Source: an uncultured Clostridia bacterium
Lineage (GTDB): Bacteria; Bacillota; Clostridia; Christensenellales; Aristaeellaceae
Assembly (NCBI GenBank): GCA_946536315.1
Contig: CAMNEH010000011.1
Location: 1 to 42,777, forward strand
DNA length: 42,777 nt
Direction: 5' to 3'
The notes under the pieces were generated by a model. It saw nothing but the letters and a program-made list of their open reading frames with translations, was not told where the DNA came from and made no database searches. Both the position numbers and the translations under genes were made by a program. Shown here piece after piece: positions 14,516-24,538 of this stretch; the stretch's first letter is position 1; every line of letters starts with the position of its first letter.

Positions 14516-16924
14516 TTACACCTCCTGCGCGGCGTCTTCGGGAGAGGGATCCGGCATTTCAGGTTCTGAGTCATTCATGACGATATACGGGGTCGGCGCT
14601 TCGGATTCCACACTGGCGGCAATGGGCACATCGTCAGCCGGGGAGGGGGAAACAGTGATTGGCACGGGAATATCCGCCGGTTCGGGATGAATGATGTAGT
14701 TCTCGCCCGTCGACATGGACACGGTGGGCTTTTTGGCCACACGGCCCGGCTTTTTGGCAGAAGGGCTTCCGCCGCTATCCGGATTCACGGCTGAGTTGCT
14801 CCATTTCGGGAGTTTGCCGCCCTTTTTGTCGGTCGGATACGCGACGCGCTCATGGTTGACGCCCTTCAGAACGATCGCGCAGGTCGTGCATATCGCGTCG
14901 ATATCCCGCAGCGTCAGCGGAGAATTGCTCAGCTGGCCGTCGGTCAGCTTGCCGCGCGTCAGTTTCAGGATATACTCCTCCAGCTCATCCTGCGTCATTT
15001 TATCCTTCTGACTGCGGACCGCCGCCTCGACGGTGTCACAAATCATCAGGATGGCGCTCTCCTTGGTCGAAGGCCGGTTCCCATCGTAGCGGAATTTGTC
15101 GATATCGACCGGCGCGCCGTTGGCCTGCTGTACGGCCTTGTGGTAAAAATACATGACAGGGGAATTGCCGTGATGCTCAGCTATGATCTGCTGAATTTCC
15201 ACGGGAATTCTGTACTGTCTCGCGAGCGCGGCGCCGTCGCGGGGGTGCGAGGTTAATATCTGAGCCGAAACGAGCGGATCGGTATGATCGTGGATGTTTT
15301 CTCCATTTACCTGGTTTTCACTGAAATAAGCCGGCCGCTTCAGCTTGCCGATGTCATGGTAATAGGCAGCGACGCGGGTGAGCAATGGATTGGCGCCGAT
15401 CGCTTCGGCGGACGCCTCGGCCAGATTGGCGACCAGAATGCTGTGATGGTATGTTCCCGGAGCCTCAACCATCAGCCTTTTCAAAAGGGGCTGGTTAGGA
15501 TTGCTCAGCTCCAGCAGGCGCATCGGCGTCGGAAGATTGAAGATCAGTTCAAACAGCGGCTGAATGGCCAGGGCGAGGATGCCGGCAAAAATGGGGCCGG
15601 TCATGCTCAGGAACGCGTTGGAGAGCACACCGGAGGCGGAGGTATCCGTCAGCAGGCCGATAGCGTAGCTGATGGCCAGCGTGGTGACCGAGGCGGCGAT
15701 CGCTGAGAAAAGCACGCGTACGCGGCTGGTGCTGTGCTTGACGATCAGGACACTCAGCGTGCCGCACAGCGCGGTCGAGGTAAAGATACGAATCATTTCC
15801 GTCAGGTACGAGTCGTTGCCGCCGGCGGAAAGCGCCGTCACCAGAATGGCCATATAAATATTGCTGATCAGGCCCGCCCTGACGCCTACCAGCGCGCTCA
15901 GGAGCAGCGCAGCCAGAATGACAGGCATAGCGTATGAGAGCACGCGTTTCGCGCCGATGCACAGCAGCATGGTCAGCAGGAGCACGCTCACGACGACCAG
16001 CAGGTATTTGAAGGTGACGATGATCCTGCGGTTCAGTGTGCGAAGCGTCCAGAAATACAGCGCGGTGGCGACCAGCACGATCAGCGCTGCGCCCAGGTAA
16101 AACGTGAGGTCGATCTGGCTGGTGTTGAGCAGCCCCAGCCGGCTCAGCATACGGATCTGGTTGGCCGTGACCCTGCCTTCACCCTTGACCACGATGTTCT
16201 GGCCCTGCTTGTAAACGATGTCGTCCACTGTGGCGGCGGCTTCCTGTCTGGCTTTTTCCGTCGCCTCCTGATCGACGATCATATTGGGCTGAATGCAGGC
16301 CTGGAGAACGGGGATCGCTACATTCTGCAGCAGATCGGCATCGGTGGTATAGCCGACGACCATACTGATGTTGTGAATAGCTTCGCTCTCCTGACCTTCG
16401 GTGACATGATTGTCCATCGTGCTCCTCACGGCGGTGCAGATGGACGAATACATGTTTTCAAAATCTTCCGCGTTGGCGTTCAGGAGCGTTTCAAGCTGGT
16501 AATTGCGCAATGTGAGCCCAGTCAGCATGTTGGCGGCGTATTCAAGCTCTTCGCTGGTATACCCTTCATCAGGCGTCTTGGCCAGCGTTTCTCCATACTG
16601 CCGTACCAGGCGAAGCTGGGAAAACAGCGCGTTCAGGTGCGCCAGCACGCCTTCGGTCACGCCCTCCTGATACTGATAGGTAGGGTGAACGCTCGCAGCG
16701 GCGATCTGACGCAGGGTTTCCGTCTGAATCTCGTCCACAACGTCCTTGGTCGCCACGATCGTCACATTGGGGACCTGACCGAGGCGGATATCATAGCGCG
16801 TCGGGATGATACTCACAATGAAAACCAGGAGCATCAGAAATGAAAAACAAACGATGACCGCCGCGCAGCGGTACCGTTCGTGTTTCTCAGCGCTTTTAGG
16901 GTTGTTATTCGGGGCCTTTTTCAT
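14516..16924 (-). CDS. pgpH: PgpH-type 7TM-HD phosphodiesterase (c-di-AMP hydrolase)
   Basis: Membrane-bound HD-domain enzyme; family members cleave the messenger c-di-AMP to pApA. The 802-residue protein has one N-terminal membrane segment (about 22-42), an extracytoplasmic domain to about residue 265, a block of about seven membrane segments to about 470, and a cytosolic HD domain with YHHSILVANLAE, AAYYHDIGKLKRP, NIHDHTDP and IIAEHHGNS, which supply the histidine and aspartate metal ligands. The C-terminal 100 residues are a P/S-rich low-complexity tail ending in acidic residues, longer than usual. Strong GGAGG upstream of ATG 16924. Sits between phoH and ybeY as in B. subtilis yqfF. Confidence 0.95.
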   Translation of the reverse strand: MKKAPNNNPKSAEKHERYRCAAVIVCFSFLMLLVFIVSIIPTRYDIRLGQVPNVTIVATKDVVDEIQTETLRQIAAASVHPTYQYQEGVTEGVLAHLNALFSQLRLVRQYGETLAKTPDEGYTSEELEYAANMLTGLTLRNYQLETLLNANAEDFENMYSSICTAVRSTMDNHVTEGQESEAIHNISMVVGYTTDADLLQNVAIPVLQACIQPNMIVDQEATEKARQEAAATVDDIVYKQGQNIVVKGEGRVTANQIRMLSRLGLLNTSQIDLTFYLGAALIVLVATALYFWTLRTLNRRIIVTFKYLLVVVSVLLLTMLLCIGAKRVLSYAMPVILAALLLSALVGVRAGLISNIYMAILVTALSAGGNDSYLTEMIRIFTSTALCGTLSVLIVKHSTSRVRVLFSAIAASVTTLAISYAIGLLTDTSASGVLSNAFLSMTGPIFAGILALAIQPLFELIFNLPTPMRLLELSNPNQPLLKRLMVEAPGTYHHSILVANLAEASAEAIGANPLLTRVAAYYHDIGKLKRPAYFSENQVNGENIHDHTDPLVSAQILTSHPRDGAALARQYRIPVEIQQIIAEHHGNSPVMYFYHKAVQQANGAPVDIDKFRYDGNRPSTKESAILMICDTVEAAVRSQKDKMTQDELEEYILKLTRGKLTDGQLSNSPLTLRDIDAICTTCAIVLKGVNHERVAYPTDKKGGKLPKWSNSAVNPDSGGSPSAKKPGRVAKKPTVSMSTGENYIIHPEPADIPVPITVSPSPADDVPIAASVESEAPTPYIVMNDSEPEMPDPSPEDAAQEV

Positions 16925-16973
16925 GACGCAGACCTCCAGATTCAGATAACACCATCGTCAGGCTTCGTGTTCG

Positions 16974-17918
16974 TTAATGCTTCTGATAACGTTCATAAGC
17001 CTGTATGATCTTCAGCACCAGCTCATGCCGGACGACATCCTCCGCGGTCAGGCGGATGATGCCGACGGCGCTGATGTCACTGAGCACTTCAAGCGCCTGA
17101 CGGAGACCGGACATTTGCGACCCGGGCAGATCGACCTGTGTCGCGTCGCCTGTGATGACAAAACGGGAGCCGGCGCCCAAACGCGTCAGGAACATTTTCA
17201 TCTGCTCGGCGGTGGTATTCTGCGCTTCGTCCAGAATGACGAACGCGTGCGAAAGCGTTCGGCCGCGCATGAACGCCAGAGGCGCGATCTCGAGGATCCC
17301 GCGGTCCAGCATGCGCTGGGTGGAATCGCTTCCGGTCAGCTCGTAGAGCGCGTCATACAGCGGCCGGAGATACGGGTCAATCTTCTGGTTCATGTCCCCG
17401 GGCAGGAATCCGAGGCGTTCGCCCGCTTCGACGGCGGGCCGGGTCAGAATGATCCGTTCCACCTCCCGGTTTTTGAGCGCGGTGACCGCCATGGCGACGG
17501 CCAGGTAGGTTTTGCCGGTGCCAGCCGGCCCTTCGGCGATCGTGAGTTCATGCCGGCGGACCGCCTGCACATATTGCAGCTGTCCGGCGGTCCTGCAGGT
17601 AATGGGTCGTCCGTGCGCGGTGACCGCTACGGTGCGGTTGAGCACCTCGTCGAGCTCGTCCAGGCGGCCTTCACGCGCATAGTGCAGCACCAGGCGGCAG
17701 GCGGAAGGGTCGATCGGGCGGACGCCCGCCATGTCAATCAGGCGGCGTACACACTGCTCCGCCAGCGCAGCCTGTTCAGGCTCGCCTTCGATCATCAGCC
17801 GCCCGTCCTGTGTGCGCAGACGGACATTCAGCGCTGTTTCCAACACGCCGGACAGCTGGTCGTTGACCCCAAAGACGGCTGTGTAGCTGTCCGATAAGAG
17901 ATCCAACGTCGTTTGCAA
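16974..17918 (-). CDS. phoH: PhoH family P-loop ATPase
   Basis: Cytoplasmic ATPase of the PhoH/YbeZ group, thought to work with YbeY in RNA metabolism. The 314-residue protein has an N-terminal KH-like stretch (about 1-110), Walker A GPAGTGKT (130-137), Walker B AFVILDEAQN and the sensor-like FVITGDATQVDLP. The start is TTG at 17918, preceded by AAAGGGAAG; no ATG lies nearby that keeps the N-terminal domain. Gap to the HPr-like gene is 21 bp and to pgpH 49 bp. Confidence 0.95.
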   Translation of the reverse strand: MQTTLDLLSDSYTAVFGVNDQLSGVLETALNVRLRTQDGRLMIEGEPEQAALAEQCVRRLIDMAGVRPIDPSACRLVLHYAREGRLDELDEVLNRTVAVTAHGRPITCRTAGQLQYVQAVRRHELTIAEGPAGTGKTYLAVAMAVTALKNREVERIILTRPAVEAGERLGFLPGDMNQKIDPYLRPLYDALYELTGSDSTQRMLDRGILEIAPLAFMRGRTLSHAFVILDEAQNTTAEQMKMFLTRLGAGSRFVITGDATQVDLPGSQMSGLRQALEVLSDISAVGIIRLTAEDVVRHELVLKIIQAYERYQKH

Positions 17919-17939
17919 TCGACCACTTCCCTTTCAGAA

Positions 17940-18167
17940 TCAGACGGTGAAGCGCTGAATATCCCGCAGCAGGTCATCGCACTGCTCTGAATAGATTTCC
18001 AGAGAGATGGGCTTGGATAAATCGAGGGAGAAGATGCCCAGGATGGATTTGGCGTCGACGACATGGCGGCCGGCACGCAGGTCCATCTCGTATTCATAGC
18101 GGTTGACGGTGTTGACGAATTCCTTGACTTCTTCGGCCTGGCTGAGCTGTATGGTGACTGATTTCAT
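17940..18167 (-). CDS. HPr-like protein lacking the phosphoryl-transfer histidine
   Basis: The 75-residue protein has the HPr fold signature VDAKSILGIFSLDLSKPISL, where S41 aligns with the HPr kinase site Ser46 of true HPr. The segment that would hold the catalytic His15 (GIHARPA) is shortened and replaced by SQAEEVKEF, so it cannot act as a PTS phosphocarrier. B. subtilis Crh is a comparable regulatory paralogue that keeps Ser46 but not His15. A very strong AAGGAGG site precedes the ATG. It is placed between gltX and phoH, away from any PTS gene, so its partner is not evident. Retention of the serine hints at regulation by HPr kinase, an inference. Confidence 0.82.
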   Translation of the reverse strand: MKSVTIQLSQAEEVKEFVNTVNRYEYEMDLRAGRHVVDAKSILGIFSLDLSKPISLEIYSEQCDDLLRDIQRFTV

Positions 18168-18198
18168 GATGGTTCCTCCTTAAATGTGTGATGATTTG

Positions 18199-19644
18199 TC
18201 AGGAAAGTGTTTCAATGCTGGCACGGATGCGCCTGAGGGATTCCTCACGGCCGAGGAGATAAGCGATTTCAAACGCGCCGCCGGGCGTCGCCAGCTGACC
18301 GGAAAGCGCGATGCGCATAGGCCAGAGAACCGTAGCGTTTTTCATGCCGCTTTCGGCGATCGCATTCATGACGGCGTCATGAATCGGCTGCTCGGCCCAG
18401 TCGCTCAGGCCTTCAAGGATCGGTTCGACCAGCCGCAGAGAAACGAGCGCAGATTCCAGAGTGCTCTTCTGCTTCTTGTTGACAAACAGCGCGCTGTCAA
18501 ACGCCGGCCACTGGCTCAGGAAACGGACTTTGTCCGGCACTTCGCTGAATATTTCCGTTCTGTCCTGCATCAACTCCGCCAGACGGCGGTAATCGAAGCG
18601 TGCAGGGTCCAGGACCTGATCAAACCACGGGGTCACCTTGCTGAGGTATGTTTCGAACGGAAGCTTCCGGATGTATTCAAAGTTGAACCAGCGCAGCTTT
18701 TCCACATCGAAGATCCCCGGCGCGCGGTTGATGCCCTTGACGTCGAACGCGTCCACCAGCTCATCCAGCGTGAAGAATTCGCGGTCGTCCCCGGGATTCC
18801 AGCCGACCAGCGCCAGGTAATTGATCAGCGCCTCCGTCAGATAACCCTTGTCGATGAAATCGCTGTAATACGCGTCCCCGTCGCGCTTGGACAGCTTGTG
18901 CTGCGCGTCGCGCATGACGGTCGGCAGGTGGATGTACTGCGGGATCTCCCAGCCGAAGGCCTGATAGAGCAGGTTGTACTTTGGCGTGGAGGACAGATAT
19001 TCCATCCCGCGCATGACATGCGTAATGCCCATCAGGTGATCGTCGATGACGTTGGCGAAATTATAGGTCGGCATGCCGTCGGCCTTGATCAGAACCATGT
19101 CATCCAGCGTGTCATTCGGCATGGAGATATCGCCGAATACGAGGTCATGATAGGATGTTTCGCCTTCGGTCGGGGCGTTCATGCGGATCACGTAGGGCAC
19201 ATGGTCGGCCAACCGGCGGTCAACTTCTTCCTGGCTCAGATGCAGGCAGTGCTTATCGTACTTGAAGGTCTCGCCCCTGGCCTCGGCCGCGGCGCGACGC
19301 TCGTCCAGCTCCTCTTTGGTGCAGAAGCAGTAGTAAGCATGACCGCTTTTGACCAGCTGCTGCGCATAAGGCAGGTAGAGCTGCTTGCGCTCTGACTGTA
19401 TATAGGGCCCGCAAGGTCCGCCGATATCCGGCCCTTCATCCCAATTCAGGCCGCATTCCTTCAGGGTCTGGTAGATAACCTCCGTCGCGCCTTCCACCAG
19501 CCGGCCCTGGTCAGTATCCTCGATGCGCAGGATGAACTGACCGCCGTATTTCTTGGCGAGCAGGTAGGCGTACAGCGCAGTGCGTACGCCGCCCATGTGC
19601 ATGAATCCGGTGGGGGAAGGAGCAAAACGTGTTCTGACATTCAT
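18199..19644 (-). CDS. gltX: Glutamyl-tRNA synthetase
   Basis: Class I synthetase charging tRNA(Glu). The 481-residue protein has the HIGH-box equivalent PSPTGFMHMGG near the N terminus and the KMSKS-equivalent HKLSKRDG, plus a C-terminal anticodon-binding region. I start at ATG 19644 with AAGGAG 11 nt upstream; a GTG at 19656 overlaps the glnS stop (GTGA) and would add four residues but has no properly spaced site. The CFCTKEELDERR segment belongs to the acceptor-binding insertion. Co-transcribed with glnS just upstream. Confidence 0.96.
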   Translation of the reverse strand: MNVRTRFAPSPTGFMHMGGVRTALYAYLLAKKYGGQFILRIEDTDQGRLVEGATEVIYQTLKECGLNWDEGPDIGGPCGPYIQSERKQLYLPYAQQLVKSGHAYYCFCTKEELDERRAAAEARGETFKYDKHCLHLSQEEVDRRLADHVPYVIRMNAPTEGETSYHDLVFGDISMPNDTLDDMVLIKADGMPTYNFANVIDDHLMGITHVMRGMEYLSSTPKYNLLYQAFGWEIPQYIHLPTVMRDAQHKLSKRDGDAYYSDFIDKGYLTEALINYLALVGWNPGDDREFFTLDELVDAFDVKGINRAPGIFDVEKLRWFNFEYIRKLPFETYLSKVTPWFDQVLDPARFDYRRLAELMQDRTEIFSEVPDKVRFLSQWPAFDSALFVNKKQKSTLESALVSLRLVEPILEGLSDWAEQPIHDAVMNAIAESGMKNATVLWPMRIALSGQLATPGGAFEIAYLLGREESLRRIRASIETLS

Positions 19645-19652
19645 GTTCCCGG

Positions 19653-21320
19653 TCACTCCTTATAGCTGTCTTTCAGGCCGACAATCAGGTTATAGACCGA
19701 GCTGTCGGTGGTGGAATCAGGGTCCTTGCAGTAATATCCGAGGCGCAGGAACTGATACTTGTCCCCGACCTGGGCGGAAGCGAGCGCCTTTTCCCCAAAG
19801 CCGCGGTACTCGGTCAGACTGTTGGGATTCAGGCGGGCTATGAAATCCTTTTTGTCCTCCTCGGTGTCCTCGTCATAGGAAGAGAGCAGCGGCTCGTACT
19901 GCCTGAACACGATCGGCGCGCAGTCGTGGGCGTCGACCCACTGAAGCGTGCCCTTGACCTTGCGTTCGCTGCCGGGCAGGCCGGAACGGGTGTCAAAGTC
20001 CACGGTGCATTCCAGATGATCGATCTGCCCGTTGGCGTCGGTGATGACCTGCTCACAACGGATGATGTACGCGCCCTTCAGCCGTACCTCGCCGTCCGGC
20101 CGGAGACGGAAGAACTTTTTGGGCGGATCGACCATAAAGTCGCTTTCATCGATGTAAATATCGCGGCTGATGGGCACTTCCCTCGTCCCCAACTCAGGAT
20201 GGTCAGGGTGGTTTTCGACCGTTAGCATTTCAACCTTGCCCTTGGGCCAGTTGGTCAGCACGATCTTCAGCGGCTTCATGACCGCCATCGCGCGCGGTGC
20301 CTGGTCGCCCAGGTCCTTCCTGACGCAGTGCTCGAGCATCGCGTAGTCCACTACACTGTCCGCCTTCGAGAGCCCGACGCGGCTGATAAAATCACGGATC
20401 GCCGCCGCCGTGAAGCCACGGCGCCGCATGGCGCTCAAAGTCGGCATACGGGGGTCATCCCACCCGGCGACATAGTGACCTTCCACCAGCATGCGCAGAT
20501 AACGCTTGGACATGATGGTCTGCGTCATGTTCAGCCGCGCGAATTCCAGCTGTCTCGGCCTTCCGGGCAGCATGTCCTGACTGTGCTCAACGACCCAGTC
20601 GTACAGCGGACGATGGATCTCGTATTCCAGAGAGCAAAGAGAATGCGTGATGCCCTCCAGCGCGTCGCCGATGGGGTGCGCGAAATCGTACATGGGATAA
20701 ATGCACCATTTGTTGCCGGTGCGCCAGTGCTCCTTGTACAGGATGCGGTACATCGCGGGATCCCGCATGACGATGTTCGGGGAAGCCATGTCGATCTTCA
20801 TGCGGAGCGTTTTGCTGCCTTCCGGAAATTCGCCCGCGCGCATGCGCCGGAACAGGTCGAGCGATTCCTCCCACGGCCGGTTCCGCCAGGGCGAGTCCTT
20901 GCCAGGCTCGGTCAGCGTGCCGCGGTACTCGCGCATTTCGTCCTTGGACAGCTCATCCACATAGGCCAGGCCGCGGCGGATCCAGTCCTCGGCGATCTCG
21001 TAGCATTTGTCATAATAGTCAGAAGCGTAAAAGACACCGCCGCTCCAGTGAAAGCCCAGCCATTCGATATCTTTCTGAATAGCGCGCACATACTCCATAT
21101 CTTCCTTCGCCGGATTGGTGTCGTCAAAGCGAAGATTGCAAGTGCCGCCATACTTTTCTGCGGTCAAAAAATCCATGATCAGGGCTTTGCAATGCCCGAT
21201 ATGCATGTAGCCGTTGGGTTCAGGCGGAAAACGCGTATGGACCCGTTCGTAGCGTCCTGAAGCCAGGTCCTGCTCTACCGCCTCCCAGATAAAGTTCTTG
21301 CTTTCCTGATTCTCAGCCAT
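19653..21320 (-). CDS. glnS: Glutaminyl-tRNA synthetase
   Basis: Class I synthetase that charges tRNA(Gln) directly. The 555-residue protein has PPEPNGYMHIGH (HIGH at 40-43), the motif TIMSKRYL in place of KMSKS, LRFDDTNPAKE, and the C-terminal beta-barrel anticodon domains characteristic of GlnRS/eukaryotic-type GluRS. GAGGGGG precedes ATG 21320. Most Firmicutes lack GlnRS and use GatCAB amidation, so this gene probably reflects an old transfer that some Clostridia kept. Whether GatCAB is also present cannot be seen here. Its frame end overlaps the possible GTG start of gltX. Confidence 0.96.
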   Translation of the reverse strand: MAENQESKNFIWEAVEQDLASGRYERVHTRFPPEPNGYMHIGHCKALIMDFLTAEKYGGTCNLRFDDTNPAKEDMEYVRAIQKDIEWLGFHWSGGVFYASDYYDKCYEIAEDWIRRGLAYVDELSKDEMREYRGTLTEPGKDSPWRNRPWEESLDLFRRMRAGEFPEGSKTLRMKIDMASPNIVMRDPAMYRILYKEHWRTGNKWCIYPMYDFAHPIGDALEGITHSLCSLEYEIHRPLYDWVVEHSQDMLPGRPRQLEFARLNMTQTIMSKRYLRMLVEGHYVAGWDDPRMPTLSAMRRRGFTAAAIRDFISRVGLSKADSVVDYAMLEHCVRKDLGDQAPRAMAVMKPLKIVLTNWPKGKVEMLTVENHPDHPELGTREVPISRDIYIDESDFMVDPPKKFFRLRPDGEVRLKGAYIIRCEQVITDANGQIDHLECTVDFDTRSGLPGSERKVKGTLQWVDAHDCAPIVFRQYEPLLSSYDEDTEEDKKDFIARLNPNSLTEYRGFGEKALASAQVGDKYQFLRLGYYCKDPDSTTDSSVYNLIVGLKDSYKE

Positions 21321-21361
21321 ATGATCCCCCTCAGTCCGGCGCTTCTGCCCGGACCCATTGT

Positions 21362-21390
21362 ATTATAGTATGGAATGGAAAAAAATACAA
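21362..21390 (-). promoter_or_regulatory. Promoter for glnS and the downstream leftward genes
   Basis: On the minus strand TTGTAT (21385-21390) and TATAAT (21362-21367) are separated by exactly 17 bp, with a T-run inside the spacer. The expected start point is about 30-40 nt upstream of the glnS ATG. It follows the uvrA 3' end, so glnS onward need not depend on uvrA transcription. Confidence 0.8.
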
Positions 21391-21412
21391 GCGTACTGGC
21401 GCGTTGATTTCA

Positions 21413-21435
21413 ATGAAAAGCCGGAGAATCTCGGC
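21413..21435 (-). terminator. Weak intrinsic terminator after uvrA
   Basis: Reading the minus strand, arms GCCG/CGGC (21420-21435, extended by two pairs with a bulge) are followed by TTTT. The stem is short, so read-through into glnS is likely, but its position between the uvrA stop and the glnS promoter is sensible. Confidence 0.4.
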
Positions 21436-21437
21436 CC

Positions 21438-24272
21438 TCAAGCACGCTCGGCGCACAGCAGCGGCTTCAGAAACTGGCCGGTGACGCTCCGGTCGCACCG
21501 GGCGACCTCCTCCGGCGTTCCCTCCGCGACCACGGTGCCGCCTTCATCCCCGCCGTCCGGACCCATATCGATCAGCCAGTCGGCGGATTTGATCACGTCC
21601 AGATTGTGCTCGATCACAAGCACAGAATTTCCCTGGTCGGTCAGGCGCTGCAGCACACGGATCAAACGGCTGACGTCGTCCATATGCAGGCCGGTCGTGG
21701 GTTCATCCAGGAGGATCAGGGTGCGCCCGGTCGCGCGGCGGCTCAATTCTGTCGCCAGCTTGACACGCTGCGCTTCGCCGCCGGACAGGGTGGTGCTCGG
21801 CTGGCCCAGACGGATATAGCCCAGACCGACGTCATACAGCGTCTGCAGCTTGTTCATGATCAGCTCATGGTTTTCGAACAGGTCCATGGCCTCTTCGACG
21901 GTCATGTCCAGGACGTCGGCAATGTTCTTGCCGCGGAAGCGCACCTCGAGGGTTTCGCGATTATAGCGTTTTCCCTTGCACACTTCGCAGGGCACGTAGA
22001 TGTCAGGCAGGAAATGCATCTCGATTTTCATCAGGCCGTCGCCAGCGCAGTTTTCGCACCGTCCGCCGCGGACGTTGAAGGAGAAGCGGTTTTCCTTATA
22101 TCCGCGCAGGTTCGCTTCATTGGTCTTGGCAAACACCTTGCGGATCAGATCGAACAGACCGGTGTAGGTGGCGGGGTTGCTTCGCGGGGAACGGCCGATT
22201 GGGCTCTGGTCGATGCAGATGATTTTGTCCAGCTGGTCGACGCCCTCCAGACGGTCATAGCCGCTGGGAACGAGCCGTGCCCGATTGAGCTCGTGCGCCA
22301 GCGCGCGATACAGGATGCTGTTGACCAGGCTGCTTTTGCCCGAACCGGAGACACCGGTGACCGCGCAGAACACGCCTAACGGAAAACTGACGTCGATATT
22401 GCGCAGGTTGTGAACCCGCGCGCCGCGGACAGTCAACGTGCCCCTGGCCGTCCGGCGGGTAGCCGGCACCGGGATCGACAGCTTCCCGCTGAGGTACTGC
22501 CCGGTGATCGAGCGTTCGGCGCGGATCAAGTCGTCGACGCTGCCATGGGCGACCACCTCGCCGCCATGTTCGCCGGCGCCCGGGCCGATATCCACCAGAT
22601 AATCCGCGCTGCGGAGCGTCTCCTCGTCATGCTCGACGACGATCAGCGTATTTCCAAGGTCGCGCAGGTTCCTTAGCGTACGGAGCAGCTTTTGATTATC
22701 GCGCTGATGCAGGCCGATGGACGGCTCGTCCAGGATATACAGAACGCCCATCAGACCCGACCCGATCTGTGTCGCCAGGCGTATACGCTGCGCCTCGCCG
22801 CCAGAAAGCGTAGCGGCCGCGCGAGACAGCGTCAGGTACCGGAGACCGACGTTGGTCAGAAAGGTGAGCCGGTTGTCGATTTCCTTTAAAATCTGCCGCG
22901 CGATGACGGACTCGGTCGGGTCCAGCGTCAACGCCCGGAAAAAGTCGCGCGTCCGCTCCACGTTCATGTCGCAAAGCGCGGAGATATTGACGCCGCCGAC
23001 AGTCACGGCCAGCGCCTCGGGCTTCAGCCGCCGCCCGTGGCAGTGCGGGCAGGGCTCTTCCGCCATATACTCCTGGTAAGCGGCCTTCATCACTTCGCTG
23101 CTGGTTTCGGCAAACCGGCGCTCGATCGAGGGGATCACGCCCTCGTAAGCGGTTTTATATACGCCGTGTCCGTTGCCGCTCTGGTAGGTGACCTCGATCT
23201 TTTCATCGCCGAGCCCGTACATCAGCGCATGGCGCACGTCTTCGGGCAGGTCAGCATAGGGCGTATCCATCGAAAAGTGCAGACGCTGGCTCAGCGCCAG
23301 GTACATCTGCCAGGCGACGGAACCGGATTCTCCGCTGTTCCAGCCGGTGCACTGGATGGCGCCGTCACGCAGCGAGCGGCTGGGATCTGGCACGATCAGA
23401 GCTTCGCTGACCTTCATCTTGACGCCCAGCCCGTCGCATTCCGGACAGGCGCCGAAAGGGTTGTTGAATGAAAAGAGCCGAGGCGTCAGCTCCGGCAGGT
23501 TAATGCCGCATTCCGGACACGCGTAGTTTTCGGAATAGATTTCCTCCTCCCCGGTCTGGTGGTCGAATACGGTGACCAGTCCGCCGGATTCACGCATCGC
23601 AGTTTCCATGCTGTCGGCGATCCGCTGGCGGATGTCCGGACGCACGATAATGCGGTCCACGACCAGCTCGATCGTATGCTTTTTCTGACGGTCCAGCTTG
23701 GGCGCATCGTCCAGCTCATACATTTCGCCGTCGATACGTACGCGCAAATAACCGGATTTGAGCGCGTCCTGAAGCAGCTTTTCATGCTCGCCCTTTTTGC
23801 CGCGGACGATGGGGGCCAACAGGCTCAGCCGGCTGCCCTCCGGAAAACGGAAGATCGCGTCCACCATTTCGTCGACAGTCTGGCGGCGCACTTCTCTCCC
23901 GCATTTGGGGCAGTGCGGATGCCCCACGCGCGCGTACAGCAGGCGCAGATAATCATATATTTCGGTAACGGTACCGACCGTGGATCGCGGATTGCGGGAG
24001 GTCGTTTTCTGATCGATGGAAATGACGGGAGAAAGGCCGTCGATCGCGTCGACGTCCGGCTTGTCAGCCTGGCCTAAAAACATCCGCGCGTACGAGGACA
24101 TGGATTCGATATACCGCCGCTGACCTTCGGCGTAGATCGTATCGAAAGCGAGTGAGGATTTGCCGCTCCCGGAAAGGCCGGTGAACACAATCAGCTTGTT
24201 TCTGGGAATGGTGAGACTGACATTTTTCAGATTGTTGACGCGCGCGCCGCGCACGGTGATACTTTCCTGCAT
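21438..24272 (-). CDS. uvrA: Excinuclease ABC subunit UvrA
   Basis: Damage-recognition ATPase of nucleotide excision repair; works as a dimer with UvrB. The 944-residue protein has two ABC modules: Walker [12 protein letters not shown] near residue 31 with [12 protein letters not shown], and [10 protein letters not shown] near 640 with [15 protein letters not shown]. Zinc-finger cysteines are visible as CPKC, CPEC with CPEC, and CENC with CEVC. Length is standard and no residue seems lost. No clear Gram-positive LexA box (GAAC-N4-GTTC type) was seen in the 5' region. Confidence 0.98.
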   Translation of the reverse strand: MQESITVRGARVNNLKNVSLTIPRNKLIVFTGLSGSGKSSLAFDTIYAEGQRRYIESMSSYARMFLGQADKPDVDAIDGLSPVISIDQKTTSRNPRSTVGTVTEIYDYLRLLYARVGHPHCPKCGREVRRQTVDEMVDAIFRFPEGSRLSLLAPIVRGKKGEHEKLLQDALKSGYLRVRIDGEMYELDDAPKLDRQKKHTIELVVDRIIVRPDIRQRIADSMETAMRESGGLVTVFDHQTGEEEIYSENYACPECGINLPELTPRLFSFNNPFGACPECDGLGVKMKVSEALIVPDPSRSLRDGAIQCTGWNSGESGSVAWQMYLALSQRLHFSMDTPYADLPEDVRHALMYGLGDEKIEVTYQSGNGHGVYKTAYEGVIPSIERRFAETSSEVMKAAYQEYMAEEPCPHCHGRRLKPEALAVTVGGVNISALCDMNVERTRDFFRALTLDPTESVIARQILKEIDNRLTFLTNVGLRYLTLSRAAATLSGGEAQRIRLATQIGSGLMGVLYILDEPSIGLHQRDNQKLLRTLRNLRDLGNTLIVVEHDEETLRSADYLVDIGPGAGEHGGEVVAHGSVDDLIRAERSITGQYLSGKLSIPVPATRRTARGTLTVRGARVHNLRNIDVSFPLGVFCAVTGVSGSGKSSLVNSILYRALAHELNRARLVPSGYDRLEGVDQLDKIICIDQSPIGRSPRSNPATYTGLFDLIRKVFAKTNEANLRGYKENRFSFNVRGGRCENCAGDGLMKIEMHFLPDIYVPCEVCKGKRYNRETLEVRFRGKNIADVLDMTVEEAMDLFENHELIMNKLQTLYDVGLGYIRLGQPSTTLSGGEAQRVKLATELSRRATGRTLILLDEPTTGLHMDDVSRLIRVLQRLTDQGNSVLVIEHNLDVIKSADWLIDMGPDGGDEGGTVVAEGTPEEVARCDRSVTGQFLKPLLCAERA

Positions 24273-24301
24273 GGTACTGTGGCTCCTCCATAGGCAGCTT
24301 T

Positions 24302-24332
24302 TTCCCAGTTTCTGGGAAGCATGCGGATTATA
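24302..24332 (-). promoter_or_regulatory. uvrA promoter (extended -10) and 5' UTR hairpin
   Basis: On the minus strand TGCTATAAT places a consensus -10 at 24327-24332 with an extended TG; the -35 is weak. Just downstream a 7-bp perfect hairpin (TTCCCAG/CTGGGAA, 24302-24318) would sit at the start of the uvrA transcript. The hairpin has no T-tract, so its role is unclear. Confidence 0.55.
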
Positions 24333-24455
24333 GCATAAGCCGGGCGAAAAGAAAAGGGATTCTCATTTTATGACACAGACCGGCGACCCCGTCCGGATGG
24401 CGGCTGCGCTGACTGTAAAAGTGTGGTGCGGCTGAATTGATTGGCCGAAACAGGC

Positions 24456-24485
24456 TTGACGGACCTTGACTGATGATGGTATAAT
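24456..24485 (+). promoter_or_regulatory. Promoter of fba
   Basis: TTGACG (24456-24461) and TATAAT (24480-24485) with an 18-bp spacer. The -10 matches consensus perfectly. The 5' UTR is about 47 nt and holds an AGGGGGA ribosome-binding site before ATG 24539. A strong promoter suits a central glycolytic gene. Confidence 0.78.
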
Positions 24486-24538
24486 CTGATAAACATCGCG
24501 ACGCGATGGAATGTTAGACATGTAGGGGGACATGCAAT

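Noticed and set aside
16977-17897. A 306-codon plus-strand frame opposite phoH
   Set aside because: Antisense shadow of a strongly conserved ATPase; no start context and no motif.
24273-24360. LexA/SOS box for uvrA
   Set aside because: No GAAC-N4-GTTC-like palindrome near the uvrA -10; the only dyad is the TTCCCAG/CTGGGAA hairpin in the leader.
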